Source: Tyto alba
Taxonomy: Eukaryota; Chordata; Aves; Strigiformes; Tytonidae
Assembly: GCF_018691265.1 (NCBI RefSeq)
Contig: NW_024881283.1
Span: forward strand, 9,233,731 to 9,297,730
DNA length: 64,000 bases
Direction: 5' to 3'
The position numbers were made by a program, and so were the translations under genes. Numbering within the stretch: position 1 is the first letter of the stretch; every line of letters starts with the position of its first letter. The notes under the pieces were generated by a model, which did no database searches, was not told where the DNA came from, and saw only the letters and a program-made list of their open reading frames with translations. Below are positions 35,414 through 49,200 of this stretch, piece by piece.

Positions 35414-37019
35414 TTAGTCTCCCCACCCGGATGGGTGCTCGGCACCAGCAGTGCTCTGGAATTAAGTGACTGCACCAAGAAGATCGATTGAAATCAGAGC
35501 AAACAGTTTACACCAGCTGAGGGTCTGACCCCGTACCACTCCGCGCGCCGCTGTCTGTCACAGGCTCGCCCCGTCTCACCGCAGATGAAGAACAGACAAA
35601 AGAAGGGGCTGAAAGGGAGGTTTTAAGGTATTTCCCCTCACTCAGATGCAGCTTCTGCAAGTCACCAGGGCACAGAGCTTGCTGCTCTGTTAAGCCACTG
35701 CTACAAACAGCACCAGCCACGCACGTACTTGACCTTGAGCACTTGAGAGGCTGGCATTATTCAAAGCCAAACTGCACCTCAGGTGGCACCAGAGCTAATT
35801 TCAGCTTTATGCACCAGGAAATATTTGCACCTGAACACTCCCCCCCACCTGGAGAAGTGCCCATTCCTACACCAGTGCAAGTATCCCCAGCCACACTTGC
35901 CAGTGAAACAGTGGCCAGAACAGCTATTGACATTTATTTCTTCACCTTCTAACCAATATTTTTGTTTTAAGAGTGCCTGACTACCTGATGTAGCATCAAC
36001 CTCATAAACACTGCAAGGGGCAAACATCTAGCTTATTTGCTTGATTTTACTTCAGCAAATTTATTGGACATCATCTGTATCAGACTGAGCAGCACTTCGA
36101 CCAGTTCCTGCCAAGGCTGTGAAAAATAATTGACTCACCACTGTCATGCCAATTTGCCATTCATTTCCCTTTCAAGGCTGAAATGCAACTGATAACTGGA
36201 ATATGGTTCTGACCATGAGAACAGTTCCCTCCATGGAACAAAAAGGAGTAAACAGATACAAATAACTGGAAGTATAGCAAAACAGGGATTTAGATTTCTC
36301 ATGTAGCTTTTTGCCCTTTAGAAGTTGTTTATAGAACAACTGCTCTCGCCTAAACTACCACCAAATTCTGAATTAGTCTTTTTAACACCACAGTCAAGCC
36401 ACACCAGTTCTTCCCGTACCAGTCCAGGCCAGTAGGAAAGGAAAGTAAGGAACACTGGCAGGAACTCCAGCTAATTTAGGATATAAAGCCCAGTTGACCG
36501 ACTTGGACCAACCAGATACTTTACTATTTCTCTCATCAGGTTTGCATCCATCGCTCCAAACACGTGACTGAACAGAAGTCAACTGTGCAAAATCACTTGT
36601 TTCCAATATGCATATGGTACATTAAATGAAACAGTAGTTGCACACTGCAAACAGCTGATGACAAACAGGGACACAGCTACAAAGCTGAGATATTGTGGAA
36701 AAATTCCAAAGAGCAGCCATAAAAAAAAATCTGAAACCATATGATAGGCAAAAGCTATTGCCAACCAAATTTTTTAATTAGGTAGAAAACACTTAATTGG
36801 AGACAGAATCAATCCAATCCTATGCTTTAAATCTAATTACAAAACTACTTCTCTTCCAGGCGCTACACTGTGTAAAACAATCCTGTCACTCAATATTATT
36901 GACAATGCTGCATTGCCTTGCTGCTTATTTGGTATCTCGGTTTATCATGTAGTCCAAATCCTAATACCTTGCAAACAAGAAGCAAATTAAAACGCACTGT
37001 GCTGACTGAACAGCTGCAT

Positions 37020-37300
37020 GTTTCGGCACAGCTTTAACCGCCCCACGCACGCGTTCACAGGCGCGGTGCTGTGAACCCCAAAGGGAGCACGGTGAGCGCC
37101 GTGGGGCACAGCCCCCCCCCCCCCAAATCCTGCCAGCTGTTCCAGCGCAGAGGAGCGGGGCGCAGAGCGTTAGCCTTTCGCTATTTCCCCTTAGACAGTG
37201 TCACTGCGTCGCCGCCTCCCCCCCCCCCCCAGCCAGGCTCGAGCTCTTTCTGCTTCCCTCCAGGGCTCTCGCTCCGCGACCGGCAGCTGTGACAACCGAA
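37020..37300. other. CpG-rich islet with two C13 runs
   Basis: About 280 bp with about 25 CpG dinucleotides by eye, including cacgcacgcgttc and ctcgctccgcgaccgg. It contains two runs of thirteen C residues at 37112-37124 and 37218-37230. Open frames cross it on the plus strand but encode proline-rich, unrecognisable peptides. It may be a regulatory CpG island within the large CSMD2 intron. Confidence 0.5.
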
Positions 37301-37701
37301 GGGGTAGCACCTCATTTTTGTTCCTATTCCTTCTTCTGGGCCTGGTGCTCATTATGATCAATCACGCTTCCTTTCATCCCCCGTGTCATCACGTGGATTG
37401 GGACATTTCAGACACAGGAATATGAGCCTTCAGATACGGTCTGTGCCTTGGGTGCTGGTTTTGGCTGGAGCGGAGCCCGTGGTCTCCACAGTGGCTGGGA
37501 TGGGGCTGTGTGTTGGATTTGTGCTGCAAACAGTGCTGACAGCACGGGGAGGTTGTTTTCCGTGCTCACGCAGAGCCAAGGCCTTTGCTGCTCCTCACCC
37601 CACCCATGAGGGGCTGGGGGGGGGCACGGCCGGGACAGGTACCCCCAACTGACCCCAGGGACATCCCAGACCCTACAGCATCATGCTCAGCATAGAGAGC
37701 T

Positions 37702-37726
37702 GGGGGAGAAGGGAGGAGGGGGGGGG
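37702..37726 (+). repeat. G-rich tract with quadruplex pattern
   Basis: The plus strand reads G5, AGAA, G3, AGGA, then G9. These runs give at least four G3 tracts with short loops, the classical G-quadruplex pattern. It lies about 0.4 kb beyond the CpG islet at 37.1 kb. Confidence 0.8.
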
Positions 37727-40700
37727 CATTTGGAGTGATGGCATTTGTCTTCCCAACTGTTACACATGATGGAGCCTGGGATGTCCTGGGGAACGCTGAA
37801 CCTGCCCGCGATGGGAAGGGGTGAATTAATTCCCTGGTTTGCTCTGTTTGCACACACAGCTTTTTTTCTACCTATTGAAATGTCTTCATCTCGACCCATG
37901 AGTTATTATTTTCACCCTTCCAATTCTCTCCCCCGTTAGGCCGGGGGGAGCAAGCAGCTGTGTGGGGCCAAGCTGCCGACTGGGGTTAAACCCCGAGGCT
38001 GTGCCTAGAACAATCAGTTCTTCCACAGCCACTTGGAAACAGCAATGTGGCCCAAAACAAGTCAGCTCATCCGCAAACCTGCTAAGATATAAACATTAAT
38101 AATAACAATACTTATTGTCACTGTACCTTAAGAAGCACATAAGGCCAGCACAGCCCATTCAGGATCTCAGCCGCCCATCTCCTTGGCTGGTTTGAATGCT
38201 CGAAGCAAGTTACTGCAGCTAAACAAACTAATTAAACAAATTTCAGTACATCAGGTTAGATGAGAACTCCTGGGTCATCTGCTACTGTCCTCTGCTCTTC
38301 CACTGCCTCTTCCATATGGTAGGCCTACATACAAAATACAGGCAATTTCTCTTCACAGCACTCCATCTAATTTGCAACAATCAAGATTTCAGCTCTTCAG
38401 GAAGGTTTTCAGGTTCTGCAGTTCCAAAATACAACAGATGGGAAGTTTTCTAAAATTTAAATTAATTACGGCTTTGAACAAATTAACTATAAAAATAGTA
38501 ATATGTAATAAGCACAGAAATCTTCACATTAGTATTTTTATCATCCATTCAACACAATTCATTCCACCAGCACGTTTTCAGACTGGTAACAGTATTTTGT
38601 ACCAACGTCACAGAAGACGCTGGAGTTCAGGCTGATGCTTCTGGATAGCAGCATGAAGTATAGCCCAGTTTCCCTGTTTGCAAACAAACTAGACACAGCT
38701 GAAAGATGCTGAAAGGAACAAACCAACTACTCAGCTCTTCTGCAATCATCTGCTGTGAATTAGTTTAAAACAGTAACGAACATCTCAAAGTTACAGTGTA
38801 AAAGCCTCTTAGAGGAAAAGGGGCATTTTGAACCCACTGTGCTGGCACATTCAGAAAACCACCATTTTACAGCTTCCCGTGCTGTTCTCCATAGCTTTAT
38901 CACTACAAACTGTGAGGGGTACAAACTTTTTTTTTAATTAACACTTTAAGTCTTGAGCACAGCTCTTCAATAATGAAAGCTAATAGGGTGGATTCAGCAC
39001 GGAACTCTGGCCATTTACGTACTTCCAAATACTTTCACCAGTTACAACCATCATAGTAGAAGGTCCAACAGTACCACCTAATACTGCTCCAGCCCAGAAA
39101 AAGCAGAGCACTATTCACTTGCAACTCAGAAGACTTTTTCAAACAATAAATACTGTTTAAATCTGAAGACAACATCAGTATGCTAGACTCATTTTGTATT
39201 TAGCACCTTATTAACACTCAGATTTAGTACACGCCCTTCAATATTCACAGGCACCAAGCCACTGGGATTGTGTGCCTGAAGCTAAAGCAAACACCTGCAG
39301 AAGCAAACCAGCACTGGTTGTAGCCACAGTCCTCACACCCATATGAATTCTCTTTGTCCTTTTTAAAGGAAACACGCAACACCGTTAGATTCACTATTGA
39401 CTTGGCACTGACTCACCCAACCTACTGGGGAGTTCTCCCTTCCAAGCACCAACTCCTGCATGACCCTCACTCGACTCGTGAGACACAGAGGGAGAGATCA
39501 GCTTGAGGGAGACAAAGCTCTATCTTTCCCAGGTCACAACTGATTCTAAAATTAGGAGGCATAGTAAACAAAAAGAACAAAGAGCCACTAAAGCAAGGTA
39601 CATTAAACACAGCAGATAAGGATGAAACACTAAAAATTGCCAGAGCAGCTGACTGGATGGGAGGTAAAGAACTACGTCTATTAAAACAAAAAGAAGCCCT
39701 AACAGGTACCGCACAGTCCTTGAAAGCTTTACGCCACACACACTCAACATGCCCAATACTAAGCAGACCAAAGTAAAAGTAGCTGTTAGAGAGTCAATAC
39801 ATTCTGGCATCCAGCTCCAGGCATTCGACTGCAAGGCCATTTTGGTTTTGAACACATTAAACCATCTCCTGCAGAGAGTCAATCGTCAGACAAATAAACC
39901 AACATCAAACTTGCAGAAAAAAAGAAGCAGCAGAGCAAGACTCAGAGCCCTCATCCTTCCCACTGCCACCAGAACAAAGGTTAGTATGTACTTTGCTGAA
40001 ACTCAGGATTCACATTCATTTGTCTTGGTCTGAAAAAGGAAAACTGCATCTAGCCAGTAAATTTACCAAGAACCCAGTATGATTCAAATGATGATTTTGG
40101 TACTGAGAGAATTGGGACCCAGCTGGATGTTTAAATGAATCTGATACACTGTTTGCTCAGAAGGCAAATTGGCATACAAAGTACAGTCACTTATGACTTT
40201 AAAAAATTTTAGCCTGTTCAATACTAGCCTGGCAGTTCTGAAATTTATTTACAAATGGAGAATGTGCTTTGAGCAGCCCTGGGGCAAGCGCAAGCCAGCA
40301 GGAACCCGCAGGGACGGCACGGCCACACACAGGTCCCACCACCCTCTCACTCCAGGATCTGTAGAGATTCTCTTGTCCCCATAACAGCTCTGACCCCCAG
40401 CATCAACTGCAAGCACGTAGGACTGAGCTCTAAACCGTTCCTGAAGAACTTGCTTGCAGCCCAGTGAATCCCACCCAAAGCAGAGCTCAAGTTTTACTCA
40501 TAGCACAAGCAAAGTAGAGCAAATTTTCAGGAATTCTTCCCAGAGTTTTATATTAAAGACTCATTTTCAGAAGATAAAGGATTTGTGCGCTCAAATTTCT
40601 TCATGTCTTTAGAAAATGGGATCACTGTTTTCCCAATTTATCAGAGGACTTCAAAAAAATGCATGTTGCCCAAGGCCTTGGGGAAACCCCACTTTTTTAT

Positions 40701-41651
40701 CCTTTTTTTTTCCACCCCCAGTGTTGATCTTTATCATAATTCAAAGTTGATTTGGACAGTTATCATCTGTTTTCACAAAGATCTTGAATACTCTGTTTCT
40801 AAAGTCAGAGAGAGGTCAAACTGATCAATTTTTCTTCCATTGAAGGGGCAACTGCTACTGCAAAGTCAAATGACAGATGGAAAAACAGAGAAACGAAGCA
40901 GGTTCACAACTTGTGCACAGTGGCAATACATCTACAGAGCAGCACCGAACCCAGAAGCCTCCTTCGGGTTTAGCAAAAGGAATGGTCAAAGAGGGACAGG
41001 AACCAGTTTTTAATTGTATTTTCTAAATATGCATGCACCAGTCCACAAACAAGCCTCTAAAGAATGAGATATTTGTGCTTGAGAAAGAGGAGGGTATTTA
41101 TTATGAAGGAAAACAGCACCATTTACTTGGGGCTGTTTCCCTCCGCATTTAAACACTTCTAATTTCTTAAAATAAGCAGTGTTCTTCTAGGCATAATTGT
41201 TTCTTTTCAATCAGGCACTTAGTGTTTGCAGCTATCAAATTTGTTGCAGCTGTAATCAAACACCATGTCTTGGGAAGGAAAATCTTCACCTACTGTTAAA
41301 TCTTGCTGCATTACACAGTACTGCTTCTGCAGCAACAGAGTCCAGAGTTCAAAATGCCCTGGTTCCTTCCAGGGATTTCTAACTGAACTTTGTATTTTTT
41401 TAAAAAAAGAAAAAAAACAAACCCCACACTAAAAACACACCCAGCAACATAAAAACTCCCTAAGTTACATAGATGAGTATTCCTTAAAAAAAAATGTGTT
41501 TAATATAATCACATCCCTCTTCTTTTAATTAGTACTTCCATTGTTAGCACACAAACACCAGGAATGAAAATATAATCCCATTTGAGAGAAACTGAGGCAC
41601 AGTGAGAACTGACTTGAGAACATCAATATCACGGGACAGGGACAAAAACCG

Positions 41652-41701
41652 AAGTGAGAATACTTCCTATTCCTAAGTGAGAATAGTTCCTTCCTATTCC
41701 T
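41652..41701. repeat. Imperfect short tandem duplication
   Basis: The segment aagtgagaatacttcctatt plus cct (41652-41674) is followed by a second copy, 41675-41701, with a 4-base insertion and one substitution. It is a small local duplication of no evident function. Confidence 0.75.
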
Positions 41702-43119
41702 AATAGAAATCCACTGGACAACACCACCCTAGCCACAGCAGGACAAGTCTCAAGAGAGCCTGGAGCCTTCTACAGATTTCTGCACTGTGTGAAGAAACAT
41801 CTGGTTAGCAGACTACGGAAATATCAGCTATCCCCCCTGGGACAGAGAAAAACCATTTTCAGTCTGCTGTGTTCCGTGAACTCCATCAGTCACTGGTGCT
41901 TTCTGCGCCTCAGCTCCTCACAACGTCCCCTGTCCTCTTTTCTCCTCCTCTGCTTGTTCTTCGTCCGCATCCAGAGCGTTGGCCTCCCAAGTGGGGGGCA
42001 GGCGCCGCACCCCTCCCCTCCTCAGCCGCAGGTCCCGGGCACGACACTCCGGCCCCGACTGCTTGCTTAGTGCTTGATGAACACTCCGAGGCTCAGCAAG
42101 AAGGACCTGTGCAGCCTTAAGAAGCACAACGTTTCCTTAAGCTCACCGTGGTTTATAGCATTGCTCTAGTCATGTATGATCAAGAGCAGGTTCGGGTATC
42201 TTTCCTTAAGCCCCTTCCTATTTTTCATGCCCTCAGGACTAACAAGGCAGCCAAGAGGTAATGGTTTACAAATAAAAACGTAATTAGTAAACTAAAGAAA
42301 CCCACCTGCTATTCATCACGAACTGTTATTAGCTTTATTGAGGAAATGATGTGGAATTTGTATCAATTTTCCTCTTATTGTAAAAGACTTGCCCAATTTA
42401 TTTTAAATGTCAACTCACTATGTATTCATCACATGTGGGGCAGCAGTGATTGTAATTAATTTCACATTGTAGTCTAGGCATATGCCTTAATATTAGCTTC
42501 ACACATCTTTCAGGGGAAGCAATAAACGGAAACATTGGTCATTTTTGGTCATTAAGTTTTCAGGAGTATTTTTCACGAGATGAGACTGTCAGGATTCACA
42601 TCCTACTGAAATTCTAACTTCAGTTATTTATAGCTGTCTCTGCTTCGAAACTCTCCTGCAGTTGAAATGAAATGCAAGACTTCACAACAGCTGGTTAAGC
42701 TTTTTGAGAAGAATCATTTAGTCATAAAAAAAGGAAAAAAAAATCCCACCATCTGAGGGCGAACAAGGCTAATTGTGAAATCATGTGGAATCCCAGGGAC
42801 AGTTTAACAAGGAAAAAACAACAAATTTAAGGATGCTAAAAGCATGAAAGCACTCAATTTAAATATTTTCTAAATTATATGTTCTGAAATTGAGCTTCGT
42901 AAGAACTGCTTATATTCAGTAAAAAAAAAAAAAACAACCTCTTAAGTAAAAAAATATTATAAAAGTATTATATTTAAATGGAAATTTTCTGTTCTTTCAA
43001 TTCAGCAAGAGAAAACTGATAATTTTTAATTCCCAGTCATCCTGCAACAGTTACCCCCCATTTCTGCTCTCCCAATCACCCACTTAACACCAGACAGTTA
43101 TTTGTGCCCATCTCCCCGC

Positions 43120-43335
43120 ACCTCCTCTCCCACTGTGACGCTGCCGGGGGGTTTCCCCGCGCTCTCGGTGCCGAACAGCAGCTCCCGAATGCTGTACGTG
43201 CCTTCGGAACACAAAGTCATAGCAGCACCTGGGACGAGGAGCCGTTCTGACCTCCTTTTGCAGCTGGGGAGCTGGATCCCAGCTTACCCGCCCAAGGCGA
43301 GGCCATGCCTGGGAAGAGGGGTCGGATCTCCAAAT
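43120..43335. other. Short CpG-rich islet
   Basis: About 215 bp with around 16 CpG dinucleotides by eye, for example ccccgcgctctcggtgccg, lying about 2.8 kb on the 3' side (transcript direction) of exon A. Overlapping open frames on both strands are not recognisable. It is weaker than the islet at 21.9 kb and may be chance GC enrichment. Confidence 0.4.
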
Positions 43336-46064
43336 CTGGGACCTGGGGTCTTAAAGCCAGAGATGCTGCACCCCAGGAGCTGCATCCTCCAGCACAACCG
43401 TGTCCACTCCCTGCCAAGGTGGCAGGGCTGGGGAAGAACATCAGCCTTTCTGTTTGCTTTCCACACCATCTTCCACGGCCGAAGAATGAATATAAAATCC
43501 CTACTGTTTACCGAGCTTTGAAACAATATTTGGCATCCTAGAGAAAAATCACAACAAACAGTGAGACATCAGAGAACATGAAGAATCAGACAATGAAAGC
43601 AGACAGAAACAACCTGGCAACACACACCAAACTAAATCAAGATAGATGAGGAAGTGAGACAATGAGGAAAAGAGGATTAAGGAAGACCTAGCAGCCAGGC
43701 ACAATAACGTATAATGAAGTCAGAAAACCATGAGCTCAAGAAGGAAGCATCACAGCACAGCAGCCCCAGTGCTGGCTATTCCTCTAATTCCACTGTCACC
43801 TCTGGCACCTGCCTCACCTGGGGCTTGAAAAAAGCTCTGCAGACTTTCAGCAGAAACTCACTCTGTCCACCTGGTCTTAAAGCATCTCTAAGCTTCTCAT
43901 AGTGGAAATGGTATTTAATAGATTCTGACACCACTGCACGCAAGCTCTCCCTTTTTTAGCCAGCAAAAGGTATAGCTGAACTGTGTGTCCTGAAACAACC
44001 AGAAATGAAGAAGCAAATATAGAGGTACGAGCAGGAGACGTCTCTGTTGTTTTCAAGAAATTGCTTGTAAGAGATCTTATCGTGCAGGGATCATACTAAC
44101 TAGATAAGCTAGAAAGATGTTAACTTAGATAAAGCCAACCTCAATTTATATATTTCCCAGAGGGTCAGGGTAGAGCAGACATCAGTGTAAGCACAACGTT
44201 TTGGTGTTACTTTGATGCCTCCAACTACAAAAAACTTTCTTCCTGTCCTCCTCTAAAGAAGTACCTGAGATCTTTTGTTCCGATCTTTAAATTGTTTCTT
44301 TTAGTGCATTTCCAAATGATTGCTTAAAGGGAGGAGAATAATGAACATGCTTTGATAGCCAATCATAAAGGAGCCATTTACTGCAAGGACTCTGATGCAC
44401 TGTTCTGTCTTTAAACATGAATTATCGAATCACAAGCTATTCACCGAGTGGTAGATTTCCAATGAACTGCAACAGGATTACAGCAGCAGCATGTCCCTTT
44501 GATCAAAACCACACTCATCTCCTCCTTCAGTCTTAGTTAACAACAATCTCAATAGCAAGCAAGTAGCTCGTTCTGAGGCAGGCTCAGACGAGGCACTTCT
44601 AGCAAGTCTGCCCCTCTCTCTCCCTCCAGATGAAGCCTTTGCTCACACCAGTGCTCCCCACCACCCACCCCAACGCCCCCACACCACCCAATGGCTCCGG
44701 TTAAGTTTTAAGACATTTCTCTTCTCCCTCTGCAGATGCACTTCCTCAGTTACCTGCTTTAGAGTCTCCTAATCATCAGTCAAATAAACTTCAGATAATT
44801 TAAAATACATGTGACTAAAGGACAGCCCTGGAACAAGCCTTTTTACAAGATTACCTGCTACAACAAAGTAATAAAAAAACCACCACATTAAAACGTAAGT
44901 AACAGCGTGTAAATGCCAAAAAATGAACTCTAAATGTCACGAAAGTACAAAGCCAGCTACATGTCCTCCATCACACAACTGCGGAGCGAGGTGCTGTCAC
45001 ATCTATGAGACAGTCGGAGGTTTTGCAGTCGGGCAGTGGGATCTGCCTCCCCCCACCACACTGCTGCGCTCGCAGCCAGCACACGGCCCCCGCCCGCACT
45101 CACCCTGCCAATAAACCCAGCGGGGTCTCCAACCGAGAGGGACTGAGCACCTGGTCACTCCAGGACTGAGAAATAGGTCTTAGTGCCTCAAGGCGGAGCG
45201 AAGGTTTCAATCAGGAATCAGAAGGTGATTAAACAGAACTCCCCCAAAACTGAACAACAGTCAAGTACAGAAGATGTTGAGAGACTACGTCTCAATGAAG
45301 GCGTTTGCTTGGATTAATGTATTGGGTAATTGGCTGGTAGGCCTCACTACCAAAAATTATCCTTGAGGCTGAGAAATTCTAAGGACTCCAAAGAAAAACA
45401 TTTACGGGGATACAAACAACATTCTAGGTTTAATAATCAACATTAATGGAACAAATTTCAACGTGGTTAATCCATCATTTACCCAGCAGTACCAGGCGAC
45501 ACTACAATCGTGACCTGCCTTCTACTACAGACGGTTCTTTCACATGTCTGACAACTTTCTCTGTCCAGTATTTTCTGAAGCTTCCAAGCCTTCCCTCACA
45601 ACCACCAAACACTGGACGTTATTTATGGGAAGCAACACAGGGAGTGAATTTAAGTACTTGGGAAAGAAGGTGCAGGGAAAAGAAGTAACAAATAAACAAA
45701 GAGAACATAGAGGAAAAATGCACTAATCTGAGCATCCCCTGCACTGCCCCACAGTCCCCACTGTCTCAGGTGTAAATCCCAGTGGGTGCATGGCACACGG
45801 CACTCGCTGTAACCCTGCAGATTCCACTGTCAAATCTCACTTCACCCTTCCCTTCTCAGTCATTCTAGCTTTGCTGTTAGAGTAAGCTTTTAAAGATGTT
45901 TTGAGCACAGATGTTGAGAGGAAAAAATACATTACCCTCGGAAGGGATCAGCAATTTGAATTCTGAGAAAATGGATCAAATTATACAGGAACCAGGCAAT
46001 CCTGTCTTGGATTACATGTCTGCACATGTCTATACCCTGGTATAAACTGTGCACTTCAGCTTCA

Positions 46065-46289
<225 letters not shown>

Positions 46290-49200
46290 CTAGAAAATCC
46301 AAGAGTAGGGCAGCTGCCACTGGCCAATACACCCCAGCCTGAAGCAGGGAGCTTCAGAGCTAAAGACCACAGGCAGGCACAGCTTGAGTTCCCATCCTAG
46401 GCTTTTAACACCTTCTGGTTTACCAGAATAAGTACTCATGTTTTTCTTCATTGACCCTATCTTAAACCAGTCTATCTGCTTCACACCTTGTTCACTAACA
46501 ACATCGGCTCTGCAGAGCTGATCTCGGAGCAACCACTGAGCCCTCCAGAATGGCTTTCCCCATTCATGCAACAGGAGCAACATTTAAGGTTGATGAGCGA
46601 GCCCAAGACATTATTCAATAATGCCTCTAACACATTTTCAGAACCTTGGAGTAGAAGTATCAGATAAGGGTCTGGACCATTACAGGAAGCAACATTAGAT
46701 TGAATGCAAACTAAAAATCGCGTAACAGGCAAAAAACTTGTGTTAGCAATTAGTCAAAACTCACTAACATGATTGTCTTCAGAATATCTGTTCTGTAGTT
46801 TTACGATGGATAAGGTTTGAAGTTTCTAGGAATCCTCCCCAGCCCCCACCCAACTGTTCCTGCAAGAACAATCCCAAGGGTGGCACTCAGCATCCTAATA
46901 CCCAATATGTACCACAGTGAAGGTTGTGATGGTCAACACCTCTTCACTCGCTGAGGAAATCAAAGCCCACAGACACAAAATTGTTTGCACAAGATGATCT
47001 AGTCGATGTACTGCAGGAACAGCCTAGAGTACTCACACATGCCCCCAAGTCAGAGTAGAAAACTAGAAAAATGGGACAGATCTAGTGGATAGACCAAAGA
47101 CAGCACTACAGAAACGCAGGTGTACAAACCTGGGCTGTAGCCCAGGTGCGGTGTCTTGCCCTCCCACCCACTTCCCTTGCAGGCTTAGTGCTAAAGGACA
47201 ACTGTTAGTTTTATTACAAAAGTCTCTTTAGTAATTATTTTGAAGTAGCATTATTAGATCCTAAACATTAAATCCCTGATACTGTATCAACACAGTCCAA
47301 GAACAGCTAATGTACATTTCTCACAAACAATTACAGTTTTACAACTTATGAGCTTTCTCCCTACACTGGCTAATGTGATTTACATAATAGATATACATAT
47401 GGAACATTTGTTTTGAAGCAATCTCATTTTAGATTCTTGCCTGCCATTATCAGGGGCAGAAATTCAGATGCAATCCCCACTGTCTGATAACAGTCTTAAT
47501 ATCAGACTTTTCCAAAACTGCAGGAGTAGTAAGTGAAGTAACTCACTGCCACGCAACATTGTTCGGATCAAGAGTATTCAAGCTGGATCACAAGGACACA
47601 AGTAGCACAAGATAAACAGGCTGTGGTAAGGAAGAACATTTAAAGCCTCTTACACATATACTCGGAGGTTTATCCCACATCTTTTTATACAGCAGCTCAT
47701 CTTCGTTACAGAGAGGGCAGAAGATCACTCGTGACACAAAACACTCTAACCGCCTTAAGAAATACCTGTAAGTATGTATTTGATTCAGAGTATTTCCTCT
47801 CCTCATGTATTATATGGAACGATAAAAGCACCCATAGAACAAAATCAGATCTTTAATTTTGGGGGCCACCATCCTCTCCCTGACCATGGGGTCAGGTACA
47901 CTGCCATTTCCAACCCAAGAAATTTCTCATTAAAGTTGCCACCAGCCCCCTGGCAGCTTCGAGACTGTGAGTGAACTTCCCTACTGCTCTTACTCTGGTT
48001 TAGTAAACCTAAATAATATTTCTAGCAGATTGAACTCTGACTAAATGAAAGGTGACATGCTCTGACCGAGAACCTTATTAAAGCAAAATTTCCAGTTATT
48101 GGCAAAGTTCACACAGTTGCCAGCTGATGATGGCAGTCAAGGTTTAATGTCTGCAAAGAAGTACTTACCCACTCTCAGTACAAAATCCATTGTCTGTACA
48201 AGCCGGAAGAACAATTGCTGCTGTTTATTAAAAATAAAAGGTTCCAGGATGTTTAAGGATTCAAGATAGCTTTACCATGCACAGAACTGAGGAAGAGTTC
48301 CATAGTTTTTATTAATTTATCTTGCAGTTTAATTAAAATGACTTATTGAAACCTTCACGAGCTCAAAATAATCCAGGAAATGCACGGACCAGTTTTAATA
48401 AAAACATACACTGGGCAGCAGAACCTGTCAATTTTTCTTACTCTAATCATCACACAGTGTTTTATCATTATATTAGGAAACAGTTAACTGGTCTGTGCTT
48501 TTTACACCCAAAGTAGATCTCTTCTCTCTGAACTAAGCTTTTTGCATCATGGACTCTGTTCACAGTCTATGTACTAGGAGGACCCCCCTCTGCAGATATT
48601 GCTTCTAATTCAGGGCAACATTTACATGTCTGTGCATTACCGTGTGTACTCATTACCATGAGTGCACATGTCCCACAGGACTCAATGGGAATTAAGTGCT
48701 ACCTGAAATAACATTGCCCTTAAGCGTGTAGTCGTATTTTCTAGTTACAGGGCCTTGAAAGAAAAGGATGGTCTGTGCATAAGGGCATGAAATTGTAACA
48801 GAGGGTTTGTTCTCAGTGTTTCTACAGATTCCACATTGACTGAGGAGACAATTTTCACGGGAACCTCTAGGCTTCCTGAATCTCTAAGAATTAATAAACC
48901 CAACCATCTCTCCAGGCCCTTAACTGCAGAAGTTCATCTGTGGCTATCTAGTGTCCCCGGAGCCAGCAGAAGAAAATGGGCTGCCTGACAGCACAAAAGG
49001 TGACCAAACACCGTGTTCCCTGTCAGATGAAACAGCTTTTCTGCCCACAAAGCATGAGAAGTGCCTCAATTAGTGCTAAAACGAAACTTATTTAGAAGGA
49101 AGCCAGAAAAACTGCTTCAGTAAGTAAAATAGCTATATAGCCACTCCTACCCTCTATGCCACTAATTTCTGTATCTCCTCCTGCAGTGAAAACCTGCGCT

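Noticed and set aside
39520..39882. Hydrophobic minus-strand open frame of 120 codons that looks like a multi-pass membrane peptide
   Set aside because: No recognisable family, no splice or promoter context, and T-rich reading direction gives Leu/Phe/Val-rich peptides by chance.
45040..45115. Possible minus-strand donor-like sequence in a GC-rich patch, considered as an extra exon
   Set aside because: No acceptor in the right place and no CUB or Sushi residues in any frame.
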